The translations under genes and the position numbers were made by a program. 64,000 nt of DNA, taken from positions 18,019,027 through 18,083,026 of the forward strand of contig JABAKD010000023.1 in the NCBI GenBank assembly GCA_012845835.1. Direction: 5' to 3'. The notes beneath the pieces are model-generated. The model saw nothing but the letters and a program-made list of their open reading frames with translations, was not told where the DNA came from and searched no databases. Of this stretch, positions 1 through 11,350 are shown piece after piece (the stretch's first letter is position 1; each line of letters opens with the position of its first letter). Origin of the DNA: Undaria pinnatifida. Lineage: Eukaryota > Sar > Phaeophyceae > Laminariales > Alariaceae.

Positions 1-824
1 ACACACCGAGGTGGGTTATGTGCGCAACCGCACGCTCGAGGGTCAACGATGAGGAAACACCTCAGAGTCTGCCTCGAGGATCCAGGATGATCTTGAAGTA
101 TTATAGTGATAAGGAGGCGGTACAATCTAGGGAATAGGGACTGGTATCCACACTTTGACAAAAGAAAAAACGTAATATTAGACGACAAAGAAGGCAAGGA
201 TAGGCGAAACAAACTATGTTGAATGCGCCGTCAAGTAAAAGTTGGCGTCTATCAAACTTAAATACCGAAAAGAGTATTATTGAGAACCTGCGTCGCCTCT
301 AGGCGAAACAAAAGAGGCCTTGGCATTAATGAAGAGACTGCACAGCTGTCCCCGTGGCAATGGAGGTTCGAAGTCGACAGGATGCAAAGTCGGTTTGCAT
401 CAAACGTCGACATGAGGACATTTCAGCCGGCGAGGTTTTGGAAGAAGATTGTTTTGTTTGTTACGTGAAGGCTGTCGCATTGATTGGTCTGCGTGGTCGC
501 GGGCGAGGAGGGAAACGTAAAAGAGGAGGGCGATCTCTCGTTGAGGCGGTGTTGTCTAAGATTGGTGCGGGGGTGGCTTTGCTCGTACGGAAGGTTGGCG
601 TAGCGCTTCTTCTCTGTTTTTTCTCGGGAAGGCGGGATATGTGTGTCTGCTGTCTTTTCTTCGTGGGGGCTTTCACGTTGTCGAAATCGGACGCGTCCCC
701 TCAATGCATAATATCCGGAGTGTCTCTACCATGACGACTGCTGATAGTGCCGTGCGTATTTCCTGGAGACTGACATATTATTTACTTGTAGTAATAATAA
801 TATGCCTTTGCAACATTTTTTTTT
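1..824. other. no recognisable gene
   Basis: Open frames overlap on both strands around positions 354-734, but none shows a domain, a repeat relationship or splice sites I can recognise. The stretch ends in T-rich sequence where repeat R11 begins. I see nothing I can name here. Confidence 0.5.
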
Positions 825-1025
825 CTTCATCCCATTCATTATCCCCGCACCACTCTCGCGCTCCCTCCCAGTAGTAACTCAGATCCGGGGTCACATAGCG
901 GGCCCTCCTCCTCCCTCCCCACTTTGGCACGTGCTTTCACTTTTACCGCGAGGAGAATCCAGCATTTTCTTGCCTCGTCGACTCGCGTCGAACCAACCCA
1001 CGCTGCTAGGCGCTCTCAGCAGTTA
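825..1025 (-). repeat. dispersed repeat R11, minus-strand copy
   Basis: Read on the minus strand, this stretch matches 49495-49770 on the plus strand. Shared landmarks in order are GAGCGCCTAGCAGCGTGGGT, an AAAATGCTG segment, GCACGTGCC, a GGGAGGG run, CTATGTGAC, CTACTGGGAGGGAG and AATGGGATG. Partial copies lie at about 48880-49010 and 49322-49375. No open frame is conserved. The family is unclassified. Confidence 0.6.
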
Positions 1026-1274
1026 GTTGATCCCTGTTTTTTTTTTTTGCATTTTTGCAAATAAAGTCAAATATCATCGTGGTGGGTGTCGAACTCAAGG
1101 ACAACCAAACGTTAGTATTTTTCGAGGGTAAACCCACTATTATTAATAGACCACCGGGGCGGCCGGCTGACAATTGATTAAAACAAAACAGGATATTTGC
1201 ATAGATATTACATTCCCTCCCCCATATTGTTGATATTACGATGGTTGACGCGATACGGATAGAATAAAGCGCCA

Positions 1275-1725
1275 AATACCTAAATATCAGCGTACGCGGA
1301 GTTTTAGATATCATGAATAACGAACGACCGCGACGGCAGAGCACGGCAAAGCATAGCGCTTCGCTCTGCTGAGCTAGCGGTGCACTGCTGAGCTGAGCCG
1401 TAGGGCATCGCAGGGCACTGCACGGCGCTTCGTTGCTGTAAGCTATAGCGCTGCGATGGGGTGCTGGGCGGTGTCGAGCTGATGAGCCAAGCCCAGATCT
1501 CAGCCGATAAAGCTTCAAGTACGAACAAATGGTGCGAATCAAAGAAAAGCTAAAGCTGGACCGTTCCGCAACTAATGCACAGGCGGCAAATTAGCGGCAA
1601 ATGGTAGGAAGTTCAACTTTCCAGACAAAAAGGAAGAAAAAATCCCGAAAAAGTTCAAAATCGTGTTGGCAGAAAAACCAAATTTGCAGGAAGCAGCTGA
1701 AAGGTCAAGAAACAGGCAATATTTC
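1275..1725 (+). repeat. unclassified repeat R3, blocks A and B (left copy)
   Basis: Block A (about 1275-1600) is the reverse complement of 53800-54130. It contains TAAAGCTGGACCGTTCCGCA, which is also the core of module R2 in the tRNA-like array. Block B (about 1601-1725) is the reverse complement of 52585-52700. In the right copy A and B are far apart; here they adjoin, so one of the two copies is rearranged. No transposase or reverse transcriptase frame is visible. The function is unknown. Confidence 0.65.
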
Positions 1726-1727
1726 AG

Positions 1728-2100
1728 TTGTTGTTCTCACATTAACTCGCATAATCAAGTCCGTGGTCACAGGACAGGCTTGAGTCACTCTGGAGCTGAG
1801 GAATACCTTAGGGGAAAAACACAAACCAAAGGTGGTACACGCATAAATCACAGCTGACGCAATTCATGCCTCCACCAGAAACATATAAAAGTGAAATCGG
1901 GAGTCAGTCTACGATATGCCAGGTCCATACCGGTGCATACGTCTCATTACTCGCGCCTGGAAAAACCGACTATACCCCTTGCCACCCAAGAAAGACTACC
2001 ACGCATATATTACACGTGGTATCTATCACTACGCATACGCACAACAGACGCAAGTCAATTGGAAAAAAGAAACAAACAAAGAAGAGAAAAGAAAGGAAAT
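1728..2100 (-). mobile_element. LINE 3'-end fragment (copy 3)
   Basis: This is a fragment of the 3' untranslated region of the LINE whose long copy lies at 42417-47262, and it also matches 34571-34920. It starts at the LINE 3' terminus, seen on the plus strand as TTGTTGTTCTCACATTAACT. On its own strand the tail is therefore AAC-rich rather than poly(A). Only about 370 bp remain, consistent with the 5' truncation usual for LINE insertions. It is inserted between R3 blocks B and D. Confidence 0.65.
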
Positions 2101-2885
2101 GGGTGCATGGGGCCAAGAAAAAAAAAAGGTAAATAAATTTTGGGGGGTCTACTGGCGAGTCTGCCACCAGAACGATGCCACGTGGTTTTTCGACGATCTA
2201 CAGCAGTACTACGAACGACTTCAGATACACCCACCGAAGCACGGACTACCGGCGAATTACGCGATCGACAGCTGGCCGTGGTTGTCACGTGTCTCTGTGT
2301 TGGGGGCCCCTGTGCGCTGCCTCTTGCTGGCACTTGTTTGGGTAAAACATGCGGTGTGCTCGATGGTCTCACGGCAGCAGCACACCAGAATCAGAACGTC
2401 CGCTCGTACGACGTATCATTCTTACAGGAAATGTAACTTTTTTTTCTTCATCAATATGAACATAAAACGGTTGTTATGTATTGGACAGAGTGATGCGTGT
2501 ACGACTGAACTTGCCAACGGCACTCGTACTGCACTTTGAGCTATCTGCTGTGGTTCTGGTTGCTACTAGTTGCTGCAGTATGTGCCAGAAGTTTCGCCCT
2601 TCGGCTACTGCTGCTGCACCTGATGTGCGTTTGCCAATGTTGTCAGTTGGCGTTCATGCTCGTCGTACATACTGCTGTTCTCACCCAGTACGTACGGGTT
2701 TCCTCGTACCTCGACGGCACGACGACGAGCTCAAAACAGAAACGAGGTGACATGAAATGGCATGAACAATGGCCACATAGAAGCGGCGGCGCTCGAACGA
2801 AGCTATATTCGACCGAGAATTCCAGTTCCGCGAATCGCATACTTCGGCCGAGACAAAAAAAAAACTCCTGACCAAATCCCTGACA
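2101..2885 (+). repeat. unclassified repeat R3, block D (left copy)
   Basis: This is the reverse complement of about 52980-53672 plus 52150-52255; roughly 730 bp present in the right copy are missing here. Two overlapping frames are open in both copies. One begins MSYLL and has a hydrophobic WLLLVAAVCA start. The other begins MDRVMRVRLNLPTALVLHFE. A third frame ends in the shared SYDVSFLQEM. They look like nothing I know. The two copies differ by one 3-nt indel inside these frames. They could be coding, or simply shared because the DNA is. Confidence 0.6.
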
Positions 2886-2894
2886 CCAACGAAG

Positions 2895-3863
2895 GATTTT
2901 ATATAGATTTATATCGATTTTTTTATTGGGATCACTTTTTTTTTCCGATGACACCCACATTCGAACCACCGAAGACCAAGCTTATAAGCGGACAGTCTAT
3001 CTACTATTGATAGACCACAGCCTCACATTGATGTCTATTTTATTTTTACAAGTAAAATTGATCAATGAATACCAAGACTGTTAAGTATCGATTTTTCATG
3101 AGGATCCTTTTTTTTCCGATGACACCCGGATTCGAACCAGCGAAGGGCAGGGTTATTAACGGACAGTCTATCTACTAGACCACAATGTCACAGCGGCAGT
3201 GGTATCTACCAGCACTATTCTTTTATGTGCAACTACTACTACTGTATATTAGCGAAACATGGATGCACTACGCAGCTGGCAAAGTTGAGTTTCAACAATT
3301 CAATCGGTCGTACTCACAGCTGACGTTTTTCAATTTTTCTATAAAATACATATCGATTTTTTTTTAGGATCATTTTTTTCCCCGATGACACGTGGATGCA
3401 CCACCGAAAACCAGGCTTACGCGTATAAGCGGACAGTTTATTTAATACCTGGTAGAGCACAAAGTCACATTGCTATCTATTTTTTTGTTCAACCAATAAA
3501 TATTGATTTGTCATGAGGATCTGAATAATTTTTTTTTTCGATGACACCCGGATTCGAACCAGCGAAGGCCACCAGGATTATACGCGGACAGTCTGTGTAC
3601 TAGACCAGAATGTGTCACAGCAGCAGTGGTGTATCTACCAGTACTACTTTTTTACAAATATATACTCCGGGGTATATGTCAAAATTTTTTTGAGGATTAT
3701 TTTTGTTTTCATGTGACCCCTGGATTTTCAACCAACGAAAACCACAGGCTTATAAGCGGACAGTCCATCTTCTAGAAGACCACAAAGTCACATTGATGTC
3801 TATTATTTTTTTCATGGGGACATTTTTGTTCCCCCGATAACACCGGGATTCGAACCAACGAGA
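2895..3863 (-). repeat. tRNA-like module array, copy I (f-a-b-c-d-e)
   Basis: Six related modules of about 70-260 bp follow in the order f, a, b, c, d, e. Each carries, on the minus strand, an A-box-like TGGTCTAGTAGATAGAC, which can fold as a D-arm (GTCT/AGAC), then a B-box-like GGTTCGAATCC and an A-rich tract. Examples of the B-box region (read on plus) are near 2965, 3131 and 3551. The same order recurs at 24.2-28 kb and 29.7-31.8 kb. The anticodon and acceptor stems do not pair well, so these are tRNA-derived SINE-like sequences rather than working tRNA genes. Module a carries an 80-bp tail (module T) found elsewhere on its own. Confidence 0.7.
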
Positions 3864-4384
3864 TACATACCGTTACTACTACACCAGGTTTGTACATACC
3901 ATCAGGTACTACGCTGTTGGATCACAATGCACGCCCAGCTCAGATCAGTCACGCTATATATAGCCCAGCAGCTCAGCGTAGCGCCGTGCGGAGCCGTGCG
4001 GTGCGGTGCCGTGCCCATCGCTTCGGTGCTGTGTCGTGCTGCGCTGTGTGCTTTCTTTCGAACATGGAGCAGTACCGGGTATAATACGTGTTGTTGTGTA
4101 CTACGTTTCTTCTTTTTTATTTTTCTACATGTGTTTGTTTGATCTTTCACGGCCCCCTGTTTTTTCCCCCACGCAAATTACCCCCGTACTGCCGATCAGA
4201 ACGTAACACCGGTAACAAAAGCACACAGCAGAGCTGGGCGCAACAGGGCAATTTGCTCTAAGCAGCTCTTGGCATTATCAAATCGCTGTTCGCACCAAAT
4301 CATGGGCTTCTTTCTGGCCCCTTTACATGTTTTTAGTTGCATTCTTCCTTGCCTTGCGCGAGCCCGCGAAGCGGGGCCCTTGTA
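3864..4384 (+). repeat. repeat R1, copy a
   Basis: R1 is a 520-bp unit that starts TACATACCG and ends GGGGCCCTTGTA. Other copies are at 20005-20534, 28024-28741, 28743-29680 (interrupted) and 31848-32422. It contains a palindromic TATA-like CTATATATAG, a GC-rich stretch of variable length built on GCCGTGCGG, and a 3' part ending in CCTTGTA. In other copies a GC hairpin (GGGCGGCGTCAGCCGCCC) lies just before the end. That end resembles a Helitron-type terminus. The orientation given takes the hairpin end as 3'. No open frame convinces me. Confidence 0.65.
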
Positions 4385-4392
4385 TATATTAT

Positions 4393-4528
4393 TACACGGT
4401 TCCCCTCCGGGAAGTGCCTAAGGGAGTGGCGCAAGAACGAAACCCAAGCATCCAACATCTGACCGTCTGTGGGCAAATAAGATGTACCTGGTGGTAGTGA
4501 AAACTATGTTCTTGTCCGCAGCTCGCGA
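4393..4528 (-). mobile_element. non-autonomous Helitron-type 3' end
   Basis: Read on the minus strand the segment ends ...CGCCACTCCCTTAG, then CCCGGAGGGGAACC and GTGTA. The same last 45 bp or so end the coding Helitron at 6395 and another fragment at 21267-21412. This copy and the 21267 copy also share about 90 bp of body that the coding element lacks. It lies tail to tail with R1 copy a. Confidence 0.6.
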
Positions 4529-5007
4529 AGCGGAGTGTGGGGAGGCGCCCTTCCGGGTACGGTTTGCTCTCTCCCCGTCGTGGTGGAGAACCGTAAATAA
4601 GTGGTAATCCCATGAGTACGTGTCCAGCGCCAGTACTCGTACGATGCGGACTTTTCATAAGGGCGACTCTTTTCCAGCAAAATTTGCGTGGTAAAAAATA
4701 AAAGGTCAAAAGGTGGATGTTCAACCGGCAAAAAAAACAAAATCAGCAGTTGTTCCGTGCGCCGTCTTTCTATCGTGTTTTTGATGTTTTTTCTTTGTTT
4801 CCTGTTTCGTATGGAAATCAGCAATTTCAGAATAAGTACTCTTGGTGTCTTGTTGAGCCAGATATTGAACTTCACGACGAGTGATACACGCCAGGATGGG
4901 CAATCATCCCTCTTCACCAGTTCGTCGCAGAGAGTGCGCGGAATGAGGAACTGTAGGGCTTCTATTGTCGCTGAAACAGAGAAGCCCTTTCTCGTGGAGC
5001 ATCAGCG
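4529..5007. other. no recognisable feature
   Basis: This is mixed-composition sequence between the Helitron end and the 5.0-kb duplication. Short open frames overlap on both strands, with no domain or repeat match to the rest of the window. Confidence 0.5.
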
Positions 5008-6063
5008 CCTATAGAGTATCCACTGCTGTTTGCTTTTTAGATTCAAGAAAAATTACGCTGGCACGTACATGATGTATCCTACTGCTGCTTCTGTGCGGCA
5101 AGGTTGTACACGTAGCGTTGTGCTGTCCTCATGTTGTCTGGTCCCGGTCATCTGTGGTGTGAGCAAAATCTCCGACCCATAACATTACCTCTCTGTTATG
5201 TACGTAAAAATACAGTCTATTTGGACGTAAATGTAAAGGTAGGTTGGTTATAAATTAGTATTTTAAAAGTTCCTATATTACCGCCAAAATTGACGCGATC
5301 TATGGACATGCAATGGAGATGCGCACGAAGCGGCAGCACAGCGGAAATATGGAGTATGGTGGGGTGACAAATGGCACGCTCCGATCAAACAATCAGCTTC
5401 TACAACAGCAGCCACACGCGCATAGGGTTGCAGGCTGCTGATGCTAGCGGGCTGGACAGCTGCTGGGCAGCAGGATCGTAGCGTGGCGCCATTAACGCCT
5501 ATATCCGCTGCTGTTTGCTTTTTAGAGTCGAGAAAAATTACGCTGGATTGTTTTGATAATCGTCCGATTTAAAATCGTCCCCTTGCGGAGACGAAAGCAA
5601 CTCGCCTCAGCATAGAGAGGACTCGCCACGCGCATGTGCATGATGTGTCCCACTACTGCTGCTGTGCGGTAGGGTTGTACACGAAGCGTTGTGCTGTCCT
5701 CATGTTTGGTACCTGTCATCTGTGGCATGAGAAAAACTTCCGACATAAAACAATACCCCTCTGGTACGTATGTAGTACGGAAAAATATTGCCTCTTTGGA
5801 CGTAAATGTAAGGATGGGTTTTTATATTGATTACAATCAAAACGTATCTTATATTACCGACCAAATTGACGCGATCGATGGACATGCAATGGAGATGCGC
5901 CCGAAGCGGCAGCACACCAGAAATATGGGGTGTGGTGGGGTGACAAACGCCACGCTCCGATCAAAGAATCAGCTACTACAACAGCAGCAGCACGCGCATA
6001 GAGTTGCAGGCTGCTGCTGCGAGGGGGCTGGACTGCTGCTGGGCGGCAGGATCGTAGCGTGGT
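5008..6063. repeat. imperfect tandem duplication, about 0.5 kb unit
   Basis: The segment 5008-5495 recurs at 5496-6063. Shared landmarks in order are CTGCTGTTTGCTTTTTAGA, AAAAATTACGCTGG, GGTTGTACACG, GTTGTGCTGTCCTCATG, TTTGGACGTAAATGTAA, GACGCGATC, GGACATGCAATGGAGATGCG and GCAGGATCGTAGCGTGG. The second unit carries about 80 extra bases near its start. No gene is recognised. Confidence 0.75.
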
Positions 6064-6139
6064 GCTCTGTGCAAAAAGAGGGAGAGAAACGTGTACCCTC
6101 TACGAGGAGAAAAGCCCGGTTTGCATCCAAACCTTACGT

Positions 6140-6394
6140 ACGTCAGCGGGGATAGGGGGTGCAGAAACCCAATCCCCGGGGATGTTGCGGAAATCCGGGG
6201 ATTTGCCTGATGAGGCCAAAAAGTTTGAAAGGCTTGCCACGCGCGACACACTGCACGGATCGCGCCCAATCCTCCGGCAACGTGAGCCCGACGGTCGAAT
6301 TGTGCCCACCCCACCCGACGTTTGGGACAAAGGTGCGAGCACGAAGAGATGTGCCCAAAGGAGAAGAAAAATCACAATTATACATGTACATATT
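6140..6394 (+). repeat. dispersed repeat R4, copy 1
   Basis: About 250 bp match 17595-17871 closely, from the GCAGAAACCCAATCCCCGGG segment through GACGGTCGAATTGTGCCCA to AATCACAATTATACAT. The second copy ends in a long (ATT)n(GTT)n tract, so R4 may be a short retroposon with a microsatellite tail. It has no clear A or B box. Frames on both strands are open only because the DNA is shared. Confidence 0.65.
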
Positions 6395-6491
6395 ACAAGG
6401 TTCCCCTCCGGGATGTGGCTAAGGGAGTGGCGCAAGCGCCGAAAGGAAAGTAACGAACGTTTGACGAGCACTATATGTTGGCGCTTTGCAT

Positions 6492-6930
6492 TTAAGCGTG
6501 GTACTGGAGTGAGTTGTAGTGCTGGGTGATAGGGTCGTACAGAACGTTGCACGAGTTTGGCTCGGGGTGTGTGCTCGGATAATTTGTGCAAGCAAATGTG
6601 ACATTGATGTTGATGTTGAATAGATGATTGGCGGCGGTGATTTCAACATGTGTGGCGTAAGCAGATGCGTTCGACATGAGGTTGAGGTAGTGACCGACTG
6701 AGGTATAGAGCGTGTCGGGTTGACCAAGAGTAGCGACAGCTTCGCTTTGGATTCCGCCTGAAATGATGTCGTTGAATGACAAACCTGGTATCGAATAAGG
6801 GGATTGGGTCGTACAGGTGATCACGAATATGTTGTAGTATTTGCTGTCGTGTAATGAAGTGTGAGTCAGGGTGCCCATGCACTTTGCGGGCTATACAACG
6901 AAATAAGCAAGCGCCATCTCCTATCTCATT
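6492..6930 (-). pseudogene. OTU-like cysteine protease domain of the Helitron
   Basis: The N-terminal half has GDGACLFRCIARKVHGH, the OTU nucleophile motif with Cys at about 6907, in frame with the helicase C-terminus. The C-terminal half has ITAANHLF followed near its end by PITQHYNSLQ, the OTU catalytic histidine motif at about 6520. The two halves lie in different frames, changing near 6830-6880. An acidic and Ser/Asn-rich linker (SDSDNNSESSSDDNSN) separates it from the helicase. In other elements this domain is thought to process the element protein or remove ubiquitin; neither can be shown here. Confidence 0.75.
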
Positions 6931-6999
6931 AACAATAGTCCACTTGTTGCTGTTGTCGTCGCTACTGCTCTCGCTGTTGTTGTCACTGTCACTGCCCTT

Positions 7000-8494
7000 G
7001 TCGCTGCTGCTGTTGCTGTCGGTGTCGGTATTGGTTTTATTCGACTTTCCATACCCTGAGGAATTAACATTCAAATACAGGGGTTCTCGTCCTGTAGCAG
7101 CCAAAATGAATTCCCGAAAGACGACGTTGGCAACGTGGGGAACGTTGTCTATGAGCCTGTTTGGTTTCATGAGACACAATATGTTTTGTCGTGAAGTGGT
7201 GCGGCTGAGAGCGACGTATAATTGCCCATGAGTGAAAACATCATCTCTTAGATCAAGGCCGACTTTCGGTAGTGTTTGCCCTTGTGACTTATTGATTGTC
7301 ATGGCGTAGCATAAACGAAGAGGAAATTGATGACGATGGAAGGTAATTCCTTTGTGGCCTACTTGAGTTTCGAAACAGATTCTGGGTATTTTAACAAGAG
7401 GAAATCCTTCAGCGATAACTTGGACATCAACGACTTTCGCAGACAGACCTCGAACCACCCCCTTTTTGCCGTTAACGAGACCACTGTCAAAGTTAATGTT
7501 CCTGATGAACATTACTAAAGCTCCTATCTTAAGTTGCAAGTCATGTGGAGGTGTGCCTGGTACATTAACTGTGTTCAAGTACTGACAGACACGACCTCTG
7601 GCATGTTTTCTGAGTCGTCGGTGACGAGCCGGTCTGGACTCTTCTTGTGCTGCGTATCCCCAGGTAACATGTCCAGAACGTATTCATTGATTTGGTCGAT
7701 GCTGTCATCGGTTGGTGCTAATATGCCGCGGTCATCGAACTTGTTGTGATTTACTTGCAAAAGATCAGGATAAACGGCTTGAACGAGGTCTTCGAAGTTA
7801 GTGGCTCCATTGATTTGGCACACGTGTTCGGAGCCGGCGGAGTCCTTCGATGTGTGCTCGAGAGGTATAACCGTACTGCCGTCGGAAAGGGTCACTGGTT
7901 CGATGTCGCCTTCGCCTACTGCTAGCACTGTTTTAGCGTAGGAAATGTCTCCTCGGTCTCTCATTGATTGCGTGAGACGAAAACGCTGAACATGTTTCCA
8001 GAGGTGCGAGGATAAAAAGGCTTCATCGACAACGTCTCTTGTAGTACCAAACTTTATAATCGGGCCACACTGGCGCAAATCTCCCGAGAAGACAATGGTT
8101 TTCCCGCCGAAAGGAAGATCATTGTTCATGAGGTCCCTTAGAGTTAAATCTAAAGCTTCAGGAGCATATTTGGTTGACATTGGGCATTCGTCCCATATTA
8201 ACAATCCTGCTTGTTTGAGGACATCAGCTCTTTGAGACTCTGCTTTGATATTACACGTGCTACCACTAACAGCATCTGGACCGAAGGGAAGTTTAAAAGT
8301 TGAATTGCAGTGAGACCACCCGGGAGGACCAATGCGGCTCTTCCAGTAGACGCCGTGCATAAGACGAGTGTCCCACGAGCTCTGAGAGATGCAGCAATAG
8401 TAGTTTCGGAAAAATTCTTGCCGGTTCCAGCAGGTGCATCGATCATGTATACGCCTCCTTGTTGTATGACGCTGGATGTGATTGCATCAAACAC
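7000..8494 (-). pseudogene. PIF1-like helicase domain of the Helitron
   Basis: Walker A reads DAPAGTGKN (about 8440-8415) where PIF1 usually has GPGGTGKT; the final Ser/Thr is Asn here. Then come Walker B LLIWDECPM (about 8205-8180), motif III-like VFSGDLRQ, and near the C-terminus AMTINKSQGQTL and GQLYVALSRTTS, the SF1B motifs V and VI. The sequence runs in three overlapping frames (8494-8198, 8360-7575, 7578-6643), so at least two shifts interrupt it. The helicase would unwind the rolling-circle intermediate. Confidence 0.85.
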
Positions 8495-9389
8495 GGTTTT
8501 ATGTTCTTGTGTAAGTTGGAGGATGAGTTGATGGCTAACTCTTGTATTTCTTGCAGGTCGAAAGCTCCGAGCAGGCGGTCGTACTCAGTGTTTTCGTGGT
8601 TTACTTTGGGCAAACCATAGTCGTCCGTGGATCTGCCATGTTTGTGGAGCATAAGGTCGATGGATTTTAGAGCGGCGTTGACGGCAGCGGAGTGTGCAAG
8701 GTTCGAGGCGAAGTCTGCCGCGAGATCATCTTGGAAAATCTCCCATAGCGCGCAAGGAGGTGCACCATGCAAGATGAGTGTGGCAGTCGCAATTCTTTGG
8801 CGGTCGAAAAACCGATGCCTTCTTGTAGACATATCGTGTACTCCTCAACGCCATGAACTAGGCCGATAGCTCCGGCGGCATCTTCGAATGTTTCCTGTAG
8901 AAGGCCGTTGACTGATCGGATGCGTGTCCCACTGGTTGTGTGTTCATGGAGTAAAAGGAGCCGGAGGTACCATATGTCTCCTTGGTCAGGGCTCATGTAT
9001 TGAAGACGAGCTACGATTGGCTTGCTTCGGAGATAGACAAAATTAAGGTATAGATCGCGCCAATGGGTCGTGGACGAGCCATTGTCGTTGGAGGTTTGGT
9101 CGTCATCGGAGTCGTCATCGCATGGGCGAGATCGCTTTGATGTGCGTTCTTTTGGCTGGATAATGTATTGTTCATAGTATTGTAGGTATGTTGAGTCATT
9201 GAATTGGGGGTGAAGAGGTCGTCCGAAGTACTTCATCAAGTTTGATACGGAGGATTTGGCTATTGATCGTTGTTTTTCCGCGGAGTCTGCTTCATCGAGG
9301 ACAACTGGCTGCTCTCCTTGAAGGTGCACAAATAGGAGAACAACAGCTGGCACGCGTTCTTGCGACTTGAACCCAAAAATATGCCACAT
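8443..9389 (-). pseudogene. Helitron Rep-helicase linker region
   Basis: Two frames (9389-8667 and 8832-8443) carry sequence typical of the stretch between Rep and helicase in Helitrons: KYFGRPLHPQF, YEQYIIQPKER, TTHWRDLYLNFVYLRS and a stretch around SPDQGDIWYLRLLLLH, then FEDAAGAIGLV. These match the family pattern in which the helicase precursor reads as a dialogue of FGRP, WRDLYLRF-like and E-R-F-Y-LR-LL motifs. A frame change lies between them at about 8670-8830. Confidence 0.7.
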
Positions 9390-11350
9390 AAGCCTCAGAG
9401 CTTGAAATGTAGCGCACGCTGCGAAATGCTTCTATTTCATTGCCGTTGTACGTGATTTTTGCTCGAGTAGAATCGGCCGGCTTATGTGCGTATTTGTATA
9501 AGTAAGCGATGACAGCTTTACCTGTGACCATGTCGACGAAAATATGGCAATCGTATTTCATAATCAAGTACGGGTTGTAAGGCACTATGTCGCGGTTGTC
9601 TATGGTGGCCTCCACGGTCTTGTTTTGGCCGTTCTTGCATTTGATAGTGGCGCTGTCGTTATTGTCTAGGCGTCGGTATTCAGCTCGTTCCGATTTTTCG
9701 TGGATAGCGAGGCTGCTGCGGAAAGGCTGGGGATGGTGCTTTTTGCAATATTTTCTCTTAGTTTTGGGATCTGTTTTCATGCAGGGTGCAGCAGGGTTGA
9801 ACGTACCATCTTTTTTATGGACCATGTGCTGGAGGACTTTTTCGCGCAGCTCGTCGTTTGCAATGCTAGCATCTGGAAGGTTAGTCCATATCCATTTGTC
9901 AACCTCTTTCAATTGCTCGGGGCCTGGTCCTTCAAATTTAGTGATAATGTGCGCATGAACACAACCTCGTCCCTGGTATTCAATGACATAAAGCATGTAA
10001 TGCATTTTGCCAAAGAGGTTGCTTTTCAGGTCTGCCAAAAGGGATCTGAGCTTTATTTTGAAGACACGGTTTTAACTAAATCTGGGCGATCCATTCTTAT
10101 TTGGCCTTTGTGTAGGTTTTTCACTATCTCCGGCCATTTAGGGTTTGCTGTGAACGTTACCATTAAATGCGGCTTTCCCATGCGTGTGACCACGGCCATT
10201 GCATCCAACTGCTTCCTTTTGCGGTTTGCTGGGGCGCCATGGAAGCTGACTGGAAGGCGTTTTCCGACCGTAGTCTCTGGGGGAGCCTGGTTGATTGCGT
10301 TGAGTGTGGTGAGGCGTTTCTTTGGAAGTTGCTTATCGCAGTAAGAAAGAACAATGTCATCTTGCCAGCATAAGAGCCACAGGCATGTTCCTGCCCTAGT
10401 GTTGAAATAATTTGGAAAGCAAGCTCGCAAAGGAGCCGTTGCCGACAGCATTGAAAAATCTGAACTGGTTTTCCATTGGTAGAGAGTGTGCGGGATTTTC
10501 TGTTGTCACCAAGCCATCCTGGGCTCCAACCTGGCTCGCCGAAATAAAATAAAAGTGGAAATTTAAGAGATTCATACAAAACCGACCAGATCGGCACGAA
10601 CCGTGGCTTTTGACATTCGTCAGTTGGACCGCTGCGGGGAAATGTGTAGACGTGTCTTTAGGCAGGTGTGCGTTCGTCGTCTTTGTACAATAGAGCCGCG
10701 ATTTCAGTGGGGGCGGTGGGCGTGACACGAACAGTTTCCTCGAACGATATACAAAGGTTGTGGTGTTCGCTTCGGTCGATTTCAAGGAGTAGTGTACGGT
10801 ATTGTTTGACCCATTTATTATCCTGTTTTATGCGTTTGCTCAAGTAGGTGAGAGTTCTGCATCTAGTTACAGGCGTTTGGCGTTTGTTTGAATCTCATTG
10901 TCATAAATGTACATTCGGGCTTGTTATTTGCAACGGTGCCTCCGTATGTCCCGCGAAAACTATCCATTATACGGTGATACGGTTTGCCGTGGAGCTTGAG
11001 CATGCTAGGGTAAGAGGGTTTGTCCAAGTGGGCGAAGGCAATGCTCCAAGAGCTGTCATAGCAAACGTGCCATTATAAGAGCGTTGGCGTTTGAGGAAAC
11101 TAGGCGCGCTAAAAATTTCCTCAATATCTGGCGGAATAGGAAGGAGTGGGTGCACGACATACTTGCCTTTGGAACAATAGTTTATCTTCTCTTCTTTCCA
11201 TTTCAGGGCATTGCAAAACTTGCACTTGGTATTGAGTGGGTTGTTCAAGTTCAAGTTCCTAACGCAATGTGGATCCGGCAAGACGACAGAAAGGTCACCG
11301 AACGGAAGGACTCCAAGACGTTGCGATGCTGATGATGAAGCAGTGCTCAT
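9292..11350 (-). pseudogene. Helitron Rep (HUH nuclease) region
   Basis: The HUH motif appears as RGCVHAHII (about 9970-9945), preceded by the Helitron_like_N signature PHLMVTFTANPKWPEIV at about 10120. The two-tyrosine region reads AVIAYLYKYAHKPAD at about 9500. The zinc-like N-terminal part has CKFCNALKWKEEKINYC near 11220. The reading frame shifts repeatedly between 10840 and 10050. The intact family protein nicks DNA and joins it through the tyrosines; this copy is broken. Confidence 0.8.

Larger units (their letters stand above)
6395..11350 (-). mobile_element. decayed Helitron/Helentron-type transposon
   Basis: Reading down the minus strand there are a Helitron Rep region (about 11350-9290), a PIF1-type superfamily 1B helicase (about 8494-7000) and an OTU cysteine protease (about 6930-6500). 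Rep-Hel with OTU is known from the Helentron/Helitron2 group. The 3' end appears to be ...GGCGCTTGCGCC (hairpin), CCCGGAGGGGAACCTTGTA at 6395, shared with two non-autonomous fragments. The 5' end was not found. The frame changes about ten times along the element, so it cannot make one Rep-Hel protein as it stands. Confidence 0.85.

Noticed and set aside
1479-1515. CTGATGAG resembling a hammerhead ribozyme core in R3 block A
   Set aside because: The GAAA box and stem II pairing are missing here and the paired copy at 53905-53935 has lost the CTGATGAG as well.
1916-2080. Peptide shared by 1916-2080 and 34760-34920 (around WKNRLY-LPP-EDYH)
   Set aside because: It lies in the LINE 3' untranslated region, and the third copy at 42560-42720 does not keep the frame.
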